Assembly: GCA_965371445.1 (NCBI GenBank)
Contig: CBDUYN010000021.1
Coordinates: 1 to 64,000, forward strand
Length of the DNA: 64,000 bases
Source of the DNA: DASWIG01 sp965371445
Lineage (GTDB): Bacteria > Acidobacteriota > Thermoanaerobaculia > Multivoradales > J023
Direction of reading: 5' to 3'
Part shown: positions 32,448 to 43,236 of the stretch, piece by piece
Position numbering within the stretch: position 1 is the stretch's first letter
How the letters are laid out: each line of letters begins with the position of its first letter
Made by a program: the position numbers and the translations under genes
Notes under the pieces: generated by a model
What the model saw: the letters and a program-made list of their open reading frames with translations, nothing else
Database searches by the model: none
Told to the model about the DNA's origin: nothing

Positions 32448-33070
32448 GCACGCGTTTCGACCTCGACGCCGAGTCGCTTCGCTACGACGATAAAGGGCTC
32501 CTCCCGGTCGTCGTCCAGGACGAGGCCTCGGGAGCCGTCCTGATGCTGGCCTACGCCAACCGCGAGGCCATGGAGAAGACGTTCGAGACCGGAGAGGCCC
32601 ACTTCTGGAGCCGCTCGCGCCGGGAGCTGTGGAAAAAAGGCGCGACCTCGGGCAACACGCTCCGGGTCGTCGGCGCGAAGACCGACTGCGACCGCGACAC
32701 GGTGCTCTTGACGGTCCATCCGGCCGGACCCGCCTGCCACCTCGGCACGCGGAGCTGTTTCGAGCCCAACCCGGCGCGGCTCGAGCTAGGCTGGCTCTAC
32801 CGCGTCCTCGAGACGCGGCGCGATGCCGATCCTGAAGCGAGCTACACCGCACGGTTGCTGGCCAAAGGCTTGCCGCGCATCGCCCAGAAAGTCGGCGAGG
32901 AGGCCACCGAGACCGTGATCGCCGCCCTGACCGGAGAGGAGGACGACGCCGGGCTCGTCGCCGAGGCTTCGGACCTTCTTTATCACCTGCTCGTCCTGCT
33001 GCTCGCCCGCGACGTCGACCCGACGCGCCTCGGCGAAGAGCTGCAGCGACGTCATGGGGGACAGAAATGA
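32444..33070 (+). CDS. hisIE: Phosphoribosyl-AMP cyclohydrolase / phosphoribosyl-ATP pyrophosphatase
   Basis: 208 residues. The HisI half (about 1-115) has PVVVQDEASGAVLMLAYANR, EAHFWSRSRRELWKKGATSG and the zinc/metal site CHLGTRSCFE. The HisE half (about 120-208) has SYTARLLAKGLPRIAQKVGE, EATETVIAAL and EASDLLYHLLVLLLARDVD. It carries out steps 2 and 3 of histidine synthesis. Overlaps of 4 bases with hisF and trpE. Confidence 0.95.
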   Translation: MSTRFDLDAESLRYDDKGLLPVVVQDEASGAVLMLAYANREAMEKTFETGEAHFWSRSRRELWKKGATSGNTLRVVGAKTDCDRDTVLLTVHPAGPACHLGTRSCFEPNPARLELGWLYRVLETRRDADPEASYTARLLAKGLPRIAQKVGEEATETVIAALTGEEDDAGLVAEASDLLYHLLVLLLARDVDPTRLGEELQRRHGGQK

Positions 33071-34586
33071 ACACCACCGAACAAGTCGTGGCCCGCCCCG
33101 GCCGCGTCCGCTCCCGTGCCAGGCCTTCGGCCGCCAAGTCGGAACGCGTCTCGATCGAGCCGCGCCGGGCCGTCGTCCACGTCCGGGAGTTTCTCGGCGA
33201 CAGCCTGACGCCGCTCGCCGTCTATCGCCGGTTGGAGGCGATCTCGCCCAACCGGTTCCTCCTCGAGAGCGTCTCGGGAGGCGAGCAGGTCTCGCGCTTC
33301 AGCTTTCTCGGCGCCAAGCCGCGGGAGATCTACCGGGTCTACAGGGACCGGGTCGAGCAGCAGAAGGGCGGCCGTTCGAGGGCGCTCCCGGGACCACCGC
33401 TCAAGTCGCTGCGCACGGTGCTCCACTCGATCCGCAGCGCCCCTGGGCCGATCCCTTTCACCGGCGGCTATGTGGGTTTTTTCGGCTACGACACGGTGCG
33501 CCTGATCGAGCACCTGCCGGATCGTCCGAGCGATCCTTTCGAGCTACCGCTCGCGGTCCTCGCCCGCTTCGACACCCTGGTCGTTTTTGACCATGCCCAG
33601 CAACGGATCCTGGCGATCGCCAACGAGATCGAAGGCGAGGTCTCGGCATCGGCCGCCGAACGCGACCTGGGACGGCTGTCGCGGATCCTGACCCAGGACA
33701 CGGGCACGCGGGCGGTCGCCATGCCGGCAGAGCCGACGCGGCCGCAAATGCCTCCGGAGACCTCGATCGAGGGCAAGGAGTTCCGCCAGGCGGTACGCAA
33801 GGCCAAGGAGTACATCCGGGCCGGCGACATCTTCCAGGTGGTCCTGGCGCGGCGCTGGACGGTACGCGACTCGCCGTCGCCGCTCGCCATCTACCGGGCG
33901 CTGCGTATGGTGAACCCGAGCCCCTACATGGTGATGCTCGCCCTGCCCGACGTGACGCTCGTCGGCGCCTCGCCGGAGATGCTGGTCCGCAAGGCCGGGA
34001 CTCGCGTCGAGACGCGTCCGATCGCCGGGACCCGGCCGCGGGGCATCGACGCCGAGGGCGACCGGCGCCTCGCCGAGGACCTGATGGACGACCCCAAGGA
34101 ACGGGCCGAGCACGTGATGCTGGTCGACCTCGGACGTAACGACCTCGGAAAGATCGGCTGCCCCGGGACCGTCCGGGTGGCGAGCTTCATGGAGGTCGAA
34201 CGCTACAGCCACGTGATGCATCTCGTCTCCTCGGTCGAGGCCGACCTCGACCCGTCGCACGACGGGCTCGACGCGCTCCTCGCCTGCTTTCCCGCCGGCA
34301 CGGTCTCGGGAGCGCCCAAGATCCGAGCCATGGAGATCATCGACGAGCTGGAGCCCGAGGCGCGCGGTCCCTACGCCGGCGCGGTCGGCTATTTCTCCTT
34401 CTCCGGCGACGTCGACACCTGCATCACCATCCGTACGCTGGTCGTCAAGGACGGCGAGACCTCGGTCACCGCCGGAGCCGGAATCGTCGCCGACTCGGAC
34501 CCCGCCGCGGAAGAACGCGAAACCGAAAGTAAGGCCGCGGGGCTTCTCGCCGCGGTGGAGCTTGCGCGCAAGCTGGAGGATAGAGA

Positions 34587-34590
<4 letters not shown>
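33067..34590 (+). CDS. trpE: Anthranilate synthase component I
   Basis: 507 residues. The N-terminal domain has the tryptophan feedback-site region NRFLLESVSGG. The chorismate-binding domain has GDIFQVVLARRWTV, TRPIAGTRPRGIDAEGDR, ERAEHVMLVDLGRNDLGKIG, AGTVSGAPKIRAMEIIDELE and GYFSFSGDVDTCITIRT. It converts chorismate plus ammonia to anthranilate with TrpG. A close homologue, aminodeoxychorismate synthase PabB, cannot be fully excluded, but the LLES motif and the leader's Trp codons favour TrpE. Confidence 0.9.
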
Positions 34591-35243
<653 letters not shown>

Positions 35244-35251
35244 GGGCGCGG

Positions 35252-35330
35252 CCACGGCGTCCCTTCGGGACGAAGAGCCGGCGGGACGCCGGCGCTCCCA
35301 GCGCGTCCCTTCGGGACGGGAAGGCAACGT
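35252..35330. repeat. REP-like palindromic repeats left of the transposase
   Basis: Two GTCCCTTCGGGAC palindromes flank GCCGGCGGGACGCCGGCGCT. The block is the reverse complement of the one just downstream of the transposase gene, giving an inverted arrangement around it. The hairpins may also terminate the his-trp transcript, as no T-run terminator follows trpG. Confidence 0.7.
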
Positions 35331-35368
35331 TCATTCGGAACGGAGTTACTTCTGAAGCAAGCTGAGTA

Positions 35369-36010
35369 ATGAAGGATTTGGACACGCACGTAGGATGGTT
35401 TCGTTCTCAGCGTGCCCGCGACCAACGAGCTCGCTCCCAGCGGACTCCGTGGCGAAGCCGTGGCTATCTTCCGCACTTCGACGAGCCCGGCCTCGTGCAG
35501 GCCGTCACCTTTCGTCTTGTCGATTCTCTACCTCGCGTTTTCCTCGACAAGTGCGAGAGGGAGTTGGCCGTGTTGCCAGCGAAGGAACGTCAGACAGAAA
35601 AGGAGAAACGCATCGCCGCCATGCTTGACCTTGGCGTCGGCAAGTGCCACCTGCGCGACCCGAGAATCGCGAAAATGGTCGAGGACTCCCTTCTGTACTT
35701 CGACGCCGAGCGTTACCGACTCCTGTGCTGGTGTGTCATGCCAAATCATGTCCACACCATGATCGAGATCTTGCCGGCCCATCCGCTCGAAGAGGTTCTC
35801 CATTCGTGGAAGTCGTTCACGTCGAAGGAGGCCAACCGGATCTTGAAGCGTAAAGGCAATTTCTGGCAGCGGGAGTACCACGACCGGTTCATCCGCGACG
35901 ACGACCACTACGCGTGGGCGTTTCGCTACATCAAAGGGAACCCTGTAAAGGCGGGCCTGGTGGCGACGGCGGAAGATTGGCGTTGGAGCAGCGCCTGGAA
36001 AGGCCGGTAA
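35369..36010 (+). CDS. REP-associated tyrosine transposase (IS200-like Y1 family)
   Basis: 213 residues. The HUH motif is HVH in LLCWCVMPNHVHTMIEI. The catalytic Tyr is likely in WQREYHDRFIRDDDHYAWAF, followed by RYIKGNPVKAGLV and WRWSSAWKG, all typical of TnpA-REP/RAYT proteins. These single-copy Y1 enzymes process flanking REP hairpins rather than moving as classical IS elements. REP-like palindromes directly border the gene on both sides. The N-terminus carries extra basic sequence (RARDQRARSQRTPWRSRG). Confidence 0.85.
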   Translation: MKDLDTHVGWFRSQRARDQRARSQRTPWRSRGYLPHFDEPGLVQAVTFRLVDSLPRVFLDKCERELAVLPAKERQTEKEKRIAAMLDLGVGKCHLRDPRIAKMVEDSLLYFDAERYRLLCWCVMPNHVHTMIEILPAHPLEEVLHSWKSFTSKEANRILKRKGNFWQREYHDRFIRDDDHYAWAFRYIKGNPVKAGLVATAEDWRWSSAWKGR

Positions 36011-36014
36011 GAAT

Positions 36015-36330
36015 CGTTGGGAGCGCCGGCGGGCGTCCCGCCGGCTCTTCTCGTCCCGAAGGGACGTTGCCTCTTCTCGTCCCGAAGGGACGCGCTCTCG
36101 TCCCGAAGGGACGCGCTCTCGTCCCGAAGGGACGCGCTGGGAGCGCCGGCGTCCCGCCGGCCGTGGGGGACGAAGTCCCCCACGTCTTCCTTTCGAGGTC
36201 TTTGACGAACAAGAAGACAGGGGACTGACGTCCCCTGGCCGGCGGGACGCCGGCGCTCCCAGCGCGGCCCTTCGGGACCGAAAAGACAACGTCCCTTCGG
36301 GACGAAGAGCCGGCGGGACGCCGGCGCTGA
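36015..36330. repeat. REP/BIME-like repeat cluster right of the transposase
   Basis: CGTCCCGAAGGGACG palindromes start near 36051, 36077, 36098 and 36119, the last three at a 21-base period. They alternate with GCCGGCGTCCCGCCGGC-type palindromes and with GGGGGACGAAGTCCCCC at about 36165. From 36232 the composite unit recurs in the opposite orientation. This is a bacterial interspersed mosaic of palindromes. Confidence 0.8.
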
Positions 36331-36397
36331 TGGGCTCGCTCTCGGCCCTGACGCCGTGACCGGTCGACGAAAGAGGTGGACTTGAGGGTCTGGCGAT

Positions 36398-36776
36398 GGA
36401 CTTTTCCGTTTGCAGAGTCTGTCTTCGGAGGGTGAAAACGGACTTTTGTTTTTGGGATCGCACCGCCGAGGGCTGCCGACGGGAATTACTTTTTGAGGGG
36501 CGTATCAGCAATGGTTGCCGACGGAGATTTCTTTTTGAGGGGCGCATCAGCAATGGTTGCCGACGAGGATTTTTCTTTCCAGGGCCGTATCGGCGAGGGT
36601 TGAGGATGGGGGAATTTTTTCAGTAGTTCATCGTCGAGGGTTGCCGACGAGGATTTCTTTTTGAGGGACGCATCAGCGGGGTTGAAGATGGGCGTTTTTC
36701 TTGCAGAGCCTGTCGCGACACCTTGCGACCGGCCCTTTCGTTGGAGGAGCCGGTTTTCAGGGCCTGAAGACCGGCT
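36398..36776. repeat. Degenerate tandem array of about nine 42-bp units
   Basis: Units begin GRRGATTTCTTTTT and continue GAGGGGCGCATCAGC then a GGTTGCCGAC end. The two at about 36482-36565 are nearly identical; the outer ones have drifted, and one or two differ by a base or two in length. Frames exist on both strands with 14-residue repeats, but none has a convincing start. The T-rich tract in each unit is conspicuous in this GC-rich window. The array precedes the first RHS leader. No spacers of CRISPR type are present. Confidence 0.7.
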
Positions 36777-37006
36777 TCTCAAATCGAGGAGTCATGGCTC
36801 CCCTCAGTCCTCCCTTCAGTTCCACCACCCCCTTTGGCACCGTTGCGACGGAGTCGTCGAGGGGGTGGACGTCGAGCAGGTGGTGGAGCGGGTTCTTCGG
36901 GGCGGTGGCGTCGGCTTCGGGCGGTGCGCGTCGGCGTCAGTTTGGCGAGCCTCCACCAGAGGCTCGATCCGCGCCAGCCCCGCCGTTAGCGACGCCCTAA
37001 CCCGTT
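36777..37006. other. Non-coding interval between the tandem array and the RHS leader
   Basis: GC-rich sequence with short frames only. I see no gene, RNA or clear hairpin here. Confidence 0.4.
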
Positions 37007-37339
37007 ATAGAAATATGCAGATTTGCGAATATACCCGGGAAATCTCTGTATTTCAGAGTGTTCGTCGGAGAATCTCCCCGATTTAGCAAGATATGGGACG
37101 AAATTCGGACTTGCTTTTCTCCGATGATAAGGCTATCATCGGACGACTTCGCCGCCTAGGCTGCGGATTTCTCTTACGGCATTCAGCCTTCGCGGCGCAA
37201 GCCTGAGACCGCACAGGCATTCCTCCATGATTTTCTCCCAAGATGGCCTGTTGCCGACTGGCTCTTGCCTCTGAGCACGTCTGAGAGCCTCCAATGGACC
37301 AGCCGGACGGAGATCCCGCCGGCTCCGAGGACCGAGCAA
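37007..37339 (+). promoter_or_regulatory. Conserved 5' region of RHS gene 1
   Basis: About 333 bases similar to 43905-44235 upstream of the second RHS gene. Shared landmarks are ATAGAAATATGC and GATTTGCGAAT at the left, a small hairpin CTCTG-TATTT-CAGAG at 37044-37058, GGCTATCATCGGACG near 37131 and GGCATTCCTCCATG near 37216. It probably contains the promoter and 5' UTR; the boxes are not certain. Confidence 0.5.
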
Positions 37340-40300
37340 ATGACTACAACCTCTCGTCAGCGACCGTGGATTCGAGCCACCCTCATCCGGACGCTCTGCG
37401 TCCTTCTTCTTTTTCAGGGCTATCCCGTGTGGGCCTTGGAGCAGTCGGACGTCCGGGCGGAGCCGCACTTACCACCGTTGGCGGAGCGGGCCCTGAGCTG
37501 GCTCAGCGACGTGGGGAGAACGGACGGGTCGTGGGCTCGGTCCTGGGAACGGGTGCTCTCCGCCGGCAGACCTGTGGCGGAGCGCTGGACGTCGACGGTT
37601 CATGCCGCCGGCCGGGACGCGGGGCTTCTGCTTTGGTCGATCGCTGGCGGAGGTGGGGCGATGGCCCTTCCCGGCGACGCTTCGAGCGGCCCACCGGAGC
37701 CCCCGGGCTTTGCCAAGCAGACGTCGCGGCAGCCGGCCAAGACCTTTCCGGCGGATCCGAACCGGACGCTCAAGGCAGCGCTTGACGAGATCCCTCTCGT
37801 CCCGGGCTGGAATCTGCTCTCGGTCCCCGAGGAGCCGTCGGACACCTCGCCGGCGTCGGTCCTGGAGACGATCGGCGGCGGCTACGAGCGGATCTATGCT
37901 TACGACGCCTGCGACACGACGGACCCGTGGAAGGTCTACGACCCGAACGACTCCGCCGCGAGCGACCTGACGGCTCTCGATCACCGGATGGGCTTCTGGG
38001 CCGACGCGACCCTTCCCGTGGACCTCCTCTCGGACGGGACGCTTCCTGCCACGACGAGCTTCGAGCTCTGCGTGGGCTGGAACCTGATCGGCTTTCCGGC
38101 GGGGCAGGCGCGGCCGGTGCGCAACGCTCTCTCTTCGATCGAGGGCAAGTACATCCGGGTGCTGCTCTACGAGGCGCTGGACGCGGACGATCCGTGGAAG
38201 ATCTACGACGTCAACGTGCCGGGCTGGGCGAACGACCTGGAGGTGATGGAACCGGGGCGCGGCTACTGGGTGCTGGTGACGGAGTCCGCGACGGTGACCA
38301 TAGCCAACGACGGGCCAGCGCCGTCGGTGTCGTTGACGGTGCCGGAGGATCTCGCGGTCATCACGGCGCCGACCGACGTCCTGGGGACGGTGGAGAGCGC
38401 GTTGCTCAAGGAATGGACGCTTTCCTATCGGGCGATCGGGGACGCCGACTGGCTCGAGATCGCGTCGGGGGTGGTGCCGGTGTCGTCGGGGAAGCTCGGG
38501 GTGTTCGATCCGACGCTTTTGCTGAACGGGCTTTATGAGATTCGGTTGACGGCGTCGGACTACCAGGGGCGGACGGTCGAGGGTGTGCCGATCGCGGTGT
38601 CGGTCGAAGGCAACATGAAGATTGGGCATTTCACGCTCAGCTTCGTCGATCTCGCGATTCCCCTCTCGGGTCTAGACATTGAGGTGGTGCGGACTTACGA
38701 CAGCCGGCAGCGGTTGGTGAAGGGCGATTTCGGTCAGGGGTGGACGCTGGACATCCGCCAGGGTTCGTACCGAAATAACCGCCCGCCGGGGGACGGATGG
38801 CAGATCGTCGAGGGTTTTCTGCCGTGTCAGTCGGCGATCGAGACCAAGGCCCACCTGACGACCATCCGCCTTTCCGACCGCGAGATCTACCGGTTCCGGC
38901 TCAAGTTGGACGACACCGGGCCGGTGCTCGGCGGCTGCTTTGCCAGTGCCGCGTTCGACTACGTCGATGGACCGCTACCTGGCACGACCCTCGAGGTTCT
39001 CGGTAATAAAACCGTCTTCTATGCCAACGGCTCTGACGAGGCTGTCGATCCCGACTCGCAGGAGCCCTACGTCCCTAAAGACGTACGTCTGCGTACCCGC
39101 GACGGTCGCATCTTCGAGCTTGACCTGGCCGACGGTGTGACCAAGCTCGAAGACCTCTACGGCAACAAAGTCCGGATCACCACCGCGGGCATCACCCACT
39201 CCTCGGGCGTCGGCATCGACTTTGAGCGGGACGCCGAAGGTAGGATTACCAGGATCACCGATCCCCGCGGCGCCGAGATCCTCTACGGCTATACCGCGGC
39301 GGGCGACCTCGACAGCGTCACCGATCGGGTCGGCAACACCAGCCGCTTCGGTTATTCCACTCTGTTTCCTCATCTGTTCGATCACCTCGAGGATCCGCGC
39401 GGAGTCGAGCCGGTTCGCAACGACTACGACGAAGACGGCCGTCTCATCCGTCATACTGACGCCTTCGGCAAGACCATCGTCCTCGACCATGACCTCAACA
39501 ACCGCCGCGAGGTCGTCACTGACCGTCTTGGTCACTCCCGGTTGCTGGATTACGACTCCCGCGGCAACGTGGTCCGCGAAACCGACGAGGTGGGCGCGGC
39601 CACCGAACGCACCTTCGACGGCGCGGACAACCTCCTCACCGAAAAGGACCCGCTCGGACGCACCAAGACCTACACCTACAACAGCAACAACGACCCCCTG
39701 ACCTTGACCGACGCGCTGGGGCAGACGACCACCTACACGTACAACAGCCGCGGTCAGATCCTCACCTTCACCGATTCCAGGGGGAATATCACCACCTTCA
39801 CCTACGACGCGGCCGGCAACTGGCTCACCACCACCGACGCGCTGAACCAGACCACGCGCCTCACTTACGACGCGGCTGGCAACCGGCTGACCTTGACCGA
39901 CGCGCTGAACCAGACCACCACCTTCACCTACAACGCCCGAGGCGACCAACTCACCGAAACCGATTCCCTGGGCAACGTCACCACGTTTAGTTACGACGCA
40001 AACGGCAACCGGCTCACCGCGAGCCGCACCCGCACGCTTGCCGACGGCTCCACAGAAATCCTGGTGACCGCCTTCGCCTACGACGCGCTCGACCGGGTCA
40101 TCCAGACCACCTTCGTCGACGCTTCCACCACGAGCACCGCCTACGACGCGCTTGGCAAGGTGCGAAGCCATACCGACGCCCTGGGCCGGGTCACCACCAT
40201 GACTTACGGCCTGATGGGACGGCTGACGGGGACGACCTTCCCCGACACGACCACCCAGAGCCAGACCTACGACGCCGAGGGCCGCGTCCTCACTCAGACC

Positions 40301-42982
40301 GATCGCCTGGGACGGGTGACCCGCTTCGTCTACACCGCCGCCGGCCGATTGCTCACCACCACCTACCCGGACGGCGCGACCCAGAGCCAGATCTACGATC
40401 TCGCCGGTCAGCTCACCAGGACCACAGACGCGCGCGGCAATCCCACCACCTACGCCTACGACGACGGTGGCCGTCGCACCAGCGTGACAAATGCCCTCGA
40501 TCAGACCACCCGCTTCATCTACGACGCGAACGGCAACCAAAACTCGGTCGCCGACGCCCGTGGCAACACAACTCACTTCACCTACGACGAGCTCGATCGC
40601 CTGGTCACCACAACCTTCCCCGACGGAAGCACCACCCAGCTCGGCTACGACGCCCTCAGCCGGAGAGTCAGCGAGACCGACCAGGCGGGCGTCACCACTC
40701 GATTCGGCTATGATGGTCTGGGTCGCTTGACGAGTGTCAAAGATGCTCTCGACCAGGTCACTGTCTACACCTATGACGAGCTCGGCAACCATCTCACCCA
40801 GACCGACGCCAACAGCCACACCACCCGCTTCGAATACGACCGCCTCGGCCGCCAACTCGCCCGTCTCTTGCCCGACGGCTCGCGCGAGTCGAGGGTCTAC
40901 AACGTCGATGGTACCCTGGCGTCGCATACCGACTTCGCCGGCCAAACTCACACCTTCGAATACGACGTCAATCAGCGGTTGGTACGTCGTGTCTATCCAG
41001 AGGGCTCCGAAGCTCTCTTTTCCTACACGGCCACCGGTCAACGCGCGGGCACGACAGACGCCCGCGGGGTCACTACCTACGCCTACGACGACCGCGACCG
41101 GCTGGTGGAGAAACAAGATCCTACCGGTCATCGGCTGACCTATACCTACGACCCGCAGGGCAATCTCGCGAGTCTGACAGCCACGATCAGTACGTCGAGC
41201 TTCACGACCTCCTATAGCTACGACGCCCTCAACCGCCTGAGGATGGTCACCGATCCCCAAGATCGGGTCAGCACTTATGCCTACGACGCCAACGGCAGCC
41301 GAGCCAGGCTCGAACACGCCAATGGGCTGACGACGAGCTACACCTACGACGCCCTCAATCGGTTGACCCTGCTCGAGACCCGCGATGCCGCGCCGAACGT
41401 GCTGCAAAGTTATGCCTATACGTTGGCACCGACCGGGCATCGAACGCGGGTCGAAGAAGTCGCCGGGACGGTGCAGGCTTATGCCTACGACGCTTTGTAC
41501 CGGTTGACCCAGGATCGGGTTACCCACCCCGGCGGGGAGTTGTCGTACCAGCGGGATTTTGTCTATGACCCGGTGGGCAACCGCTTGTCACAGACCATCG
41601 ACCAAGGGGCCGAAGCGCCGGTTGAAATATCGACGTATGACGAGCGGGACCGATTGTTGACGACGGCTGGAGACACCAGCTATGCGTGGAACAAGAACGG
41701 CAACCTGACCACACGGGACGGGCAGGTCCTGGAATGGGATTCTAATCAGTGCCTGACATCGGTGACGCTGGCGGATGGAACCGTCGCCGAGACGGTTTAT
41801 GATGTGGACGGGAACCGGGTTCAGACCCGCGTCACACCTCCCGGTGGGCCGACGGCGTCGGTCGACTACCTTGTCAACACTCGTGGTTTTCTCAGCCATG
41901 TCGTGGGGGAGGTGGTGGCCGGGGTGTTGCAGGTGGTTTACGTGCGGTCGAATGACGAACTGATCAGCTTGTATCGACCAGGTTCCGGTGAGGCGCGATA
42001 CTTCCATACGGACGGATTGGGGTCGGTTCGACTGCTCAGCGACGCGACGGGCGCGGTGACCGACCGCTATGAGTACACCGCGTTTGGAGAGCTCGTCGAG
42101 CATTCAGGATCGGATGAGCAACCCTATCAGTTCGCCGGGGAACCGTACGATCCGAACGTCGGATTCTACTACAACAGAGCGCGGTGGCTGGATTCCGGAG
42201 CAGGGCGATTTGTCAGTATGGACCCTGAGCTCGGCTCGCTTTTTGAGCCCATTTCGCTCCACAGGTATCTCTATGCCGCCGCGAGCCCGCAGCATTTCGT
42301 AGATCCGACCGGAAGGGAGTTCAGCGCTCTCGGCCTCTCGGTCAGCATCGGTGTCCAGGCCTACGTGGCGTCGACCGTAGCCAGTTATGCAATCGGGAAG
42401 ATCATTAGCGCTATTTACCTCCAGATAACCGATCACAATCTGGCCAGATTTCGATGGTTCGAATGGTGGGATTTGGCGTCCTTTATCCCCGGCGCCTTTC
42501 TTGCGAAGGTCGTCAAGCTTCCTGTTCAGATGGTGACCAGAGTGGGGGGGAAGGTGATCGGAAAGGCCTTTGCCGCCGGCGGCGTAGAGCGCGTAGCGAC
42601 AGATTTTTCAAAGTGGTTCGCCTCTAGCCAGGGTAAGCTCTTCATGAGAAGCGCTGACGGAGCGATTGTTACTTTGGAGAAGGGTAACAAGAATGTAGGG
42701 TTCAAACACATTCTTCGTCGTCATCTTACGGGATTCTGGGATGGATCCAAGGTGAAAGTTACGTCGTTTTTTCCGTCTAATGTTTCTCCTGGTGAAATGC
42801 TTACTTTGCTGCGGGAGGCTGTGTCCAAGTTCGCCGTCAGTGGAAATGCGGGTCAGAGGATTGTCCTGTCGAACGGCCTTACCGTAACGCTCGTGATCCA
42901 TGGTGGCAAGGTTACCACGTTCTACCCGGTATCCGGCCCGGGCGTCGTTCTCGCTCGCGAATTGGTAAAGGCGGTTCTATGA
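37340..42982 (+). CDS. Sec-exported RHS/YD-repeat protein 1 with C-terminal toxin-like domain
   Basis: 1880 residues from MTTTSRQRPWIRATL; the paralogue starts at the same codon. A signal peptide (IRTLCVLLLFQGYPVWA) replaces the PAAR domain of T6SS Rhs proteins. Residues about 150-325 hold two repeats of a GWNLLSVP/WKVYDPND domain. RHS/YD repeats follow to about 1550 (many YDALGRL-like units). The RHS core is at about 1554-1657 (FHTDGLGSVRLLSD to YAAASPQHFVDPTG). After DPTG come a hydrophobic stretch and a terminal domain with NVGFKHILRRHLTGFWDGSK and TVTLVIHGGKVTTFYPV, suggestive of a BECR-type RNase toxin. The last 650 bases are visibly less GC-rich, fitting module exchange. Confidence 0.85.
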   Translation: MTTTSRQRPWIRATLIRTLCVLLLFQGYPVWALEQSDVRAEPHLPPLAERALSWLSDVGRTDGSWARSWERVLSAGRPVAERWTSTVHAAGRDAGLLLWSIAGGGGAMALPGDASSGPPEPPGFAKQTSRQPAKTFPADPNRTLKAALDEIPLVPGWNLLSVPEEPSDTSPASVLETIGGGYERIYAYDACDTTDPWKVYDPNDSAASDLTALDHRMGFWADATLPVDLLSDGTLPATTSFELCVGWNLIGFPAGQARPVRNALSSIEGKYIRVLLYEALDADDPWKIYDVNVPGWANDLEVMEPGRGYWVLVTESATVTIANDGPAPSVSLTVPEDLAVITAPTDVLGTVESALLKEWTLSYRAIGDADWLEIASGVVPVSSGKLGVFDPTLLLNGLYEIRLTASDYQGRTVEGVPIAVSVEGNMKIGHFTLSFVDLAIPLSGLDIEVVRTYDSRQRLVKGDFGQGWTLDIRQGSYRNNRPPGDGWQIVEGFLPCQSAIETKAHLTTIRLSDREIYRFRLKLDDTGPVLGGCFASAAFDYVDGPLPGTTLEVLGNKTVFYANGSDEAVDPDSQEPYVPKDVRLRTRDGRIFELDLADGVTKLEDLYGNKVRITTAGITHSSGVGIDFERDAEGRITRITDPRGAEILYGYTAAGDLDSVTDRVGNTSRFGYSTLFPHLFDHLEDPRGVEPVRNDYDEDGRLIRHTDAFGKTIVLDHDLNNRREVVTDRLGHSRLLDYDSRGNVVRETDEVGAATERTFDGADNLLTEKDPLGRTKTYTYNSNNDPLTLTDALGQTTTYTYNSRGQILTFTDSRGNITTFTYDAAGNWLTTTDALNQTTRLTYDAAGNRLTLTDALNQTTTFTYNARGDQLTETDSLGNVTTFSYDANGNRLTASRTRTLADGSTEILVTAFAYDALDRVIQTTFVDASTTSTAYDALGKVRSHTDALGRVTTMTYGLMGRLTGTTFPDTTTQSQTYDAEGRVLTQTDRLGRVTRFVYTAAGRLLTTTYPDGATQSQIYDLAGQLTRTTDARGNPTTYAYDDGGRRTSVTNALDQTTRFIYDANGNQNSVADARGNTTHFTYDELDRLVTTTFPDGSTTQLGYDALSRRVSETDQAGVTTRFGYDGLGRLTSVKDALDQVTVYTYDELGNHLTQTDANSHTTRFEYDRLGRQLARLLPDGSRESRVYNVDGTLASHTDFAGQTHTFEYDVNQRLVRRVYPEGSEALFSYTATGQRAGTTDARGVTTYAYDDRDRLVEKQDPTGHRLTYTYDPQGNLASLTATISTSSFTTSYSYDALNRLRMVTDPQDRVSTYAYDANGSRARLEHANGLTTSYTYDALNRLTLLETRDAAPNVLQSYAYTLAPTGHRTRVEEVAGTVQAYAYDALYRLTQDRVTHPGGELSYQRDFVYDPVGNRLSQTIDQGAEAPVEISTYDERDRLLTTAGDTSYAWNKNGNLTTRDGQVLEWDSNQCLTSVTLADGTVAETVYDVDGNRVQTRVTPPGGPTASVDYLVNTRGFLSHVVGEVVAGVLQVVYVRSNDELISLYRPGSGEARYFHTDGLGSVRLLSDATGAVTDRYEYTAFGELVEHSGSDEQPYQFAGEPYDPNVGFYYNRARWLDSGAGRFVSMDPELGSLFEPISLHRYLYAAASPQHFVDPTGREFSALGLSVSIGVQAYVASTVASYAIGKIISAIYLQITDHNLARFRWFEWWDLASFIPGAFLAKVVKLPVQMVTRVGGKVIGKAFAAGGVERVATDFSKWFASSQGKLFMRSADGAIVTLEKGNKNVGFKHILRRHLTGFWDGSKVKVTSFFPSNVSPGEMLTLLREAVSKFAVSGNAGQRIVLSNGLTVTLVIHGGKVTTFYPVSGPGVVLARELVKAVL

Positions 42983-43236
42983 CAGGTTTGACTCTGTGTA
43001 CTCTCGTTCTCCAATTCAACTACGGTAAGCCTGAAGACTTGTTGGGCTCGGTCTGGTTGTTCAATGGCGACGGTGTGCCGGACTTGGAGTCTTCAGATCC
43101 TCTTGGTTCGACTTCGGGGTGGACCCGCCTCGTAGGTCCGATCGACTATAACGCTGCGGCTAAGATTCACGCATCACTGAAAAAATTCCTGGAAGAGAGT
43201 GGTGTCACCGTGATCGATGAAGGAGTCGCGGATTGA
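42979..43236 (+). CDS. Candidate immunity protein for RHS protein 1
   Basis: 85 residues (starts MTGLTLCTLVLQFNYGKPED), beginning within the RHS stop (ATGA overlap). It is small and acidic, with no signal peptide, so it would stay in the cytoplasm. It shares the lower GC content of the toxin-like tail. I recognise no family. Position directly behind a polymorphic-toxin C-terminus is the basis for the call. Confidence 0.55.
   Translation: MTGLTLCTLVLQFNYGKPEDLLGSVWLFNGDGVPDLESSDPLGSTSGWTRLVGPIDYNAAAKIHASLKKFLEESGVTVIDEGVAD

Noticed and set aside
36398..36776. CRISPR array
   Set aside because: The units are contiguous, degenerate and without unique spacers; no cas genes are in the window.
37007..37339. 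Known riboswitch (for example c-di-GMP type) in the RHS leader
   Set aside because: I could not match the conserved core of any riboswitch class I know; only a small hairpin is supported.
38975..41527. 850-codon minus-strand frame opposite RHS protein 1
   Set aside because: Mirror image of the YD repeats; its repetitiveness is explained by the plus strand, and no domain is visible.
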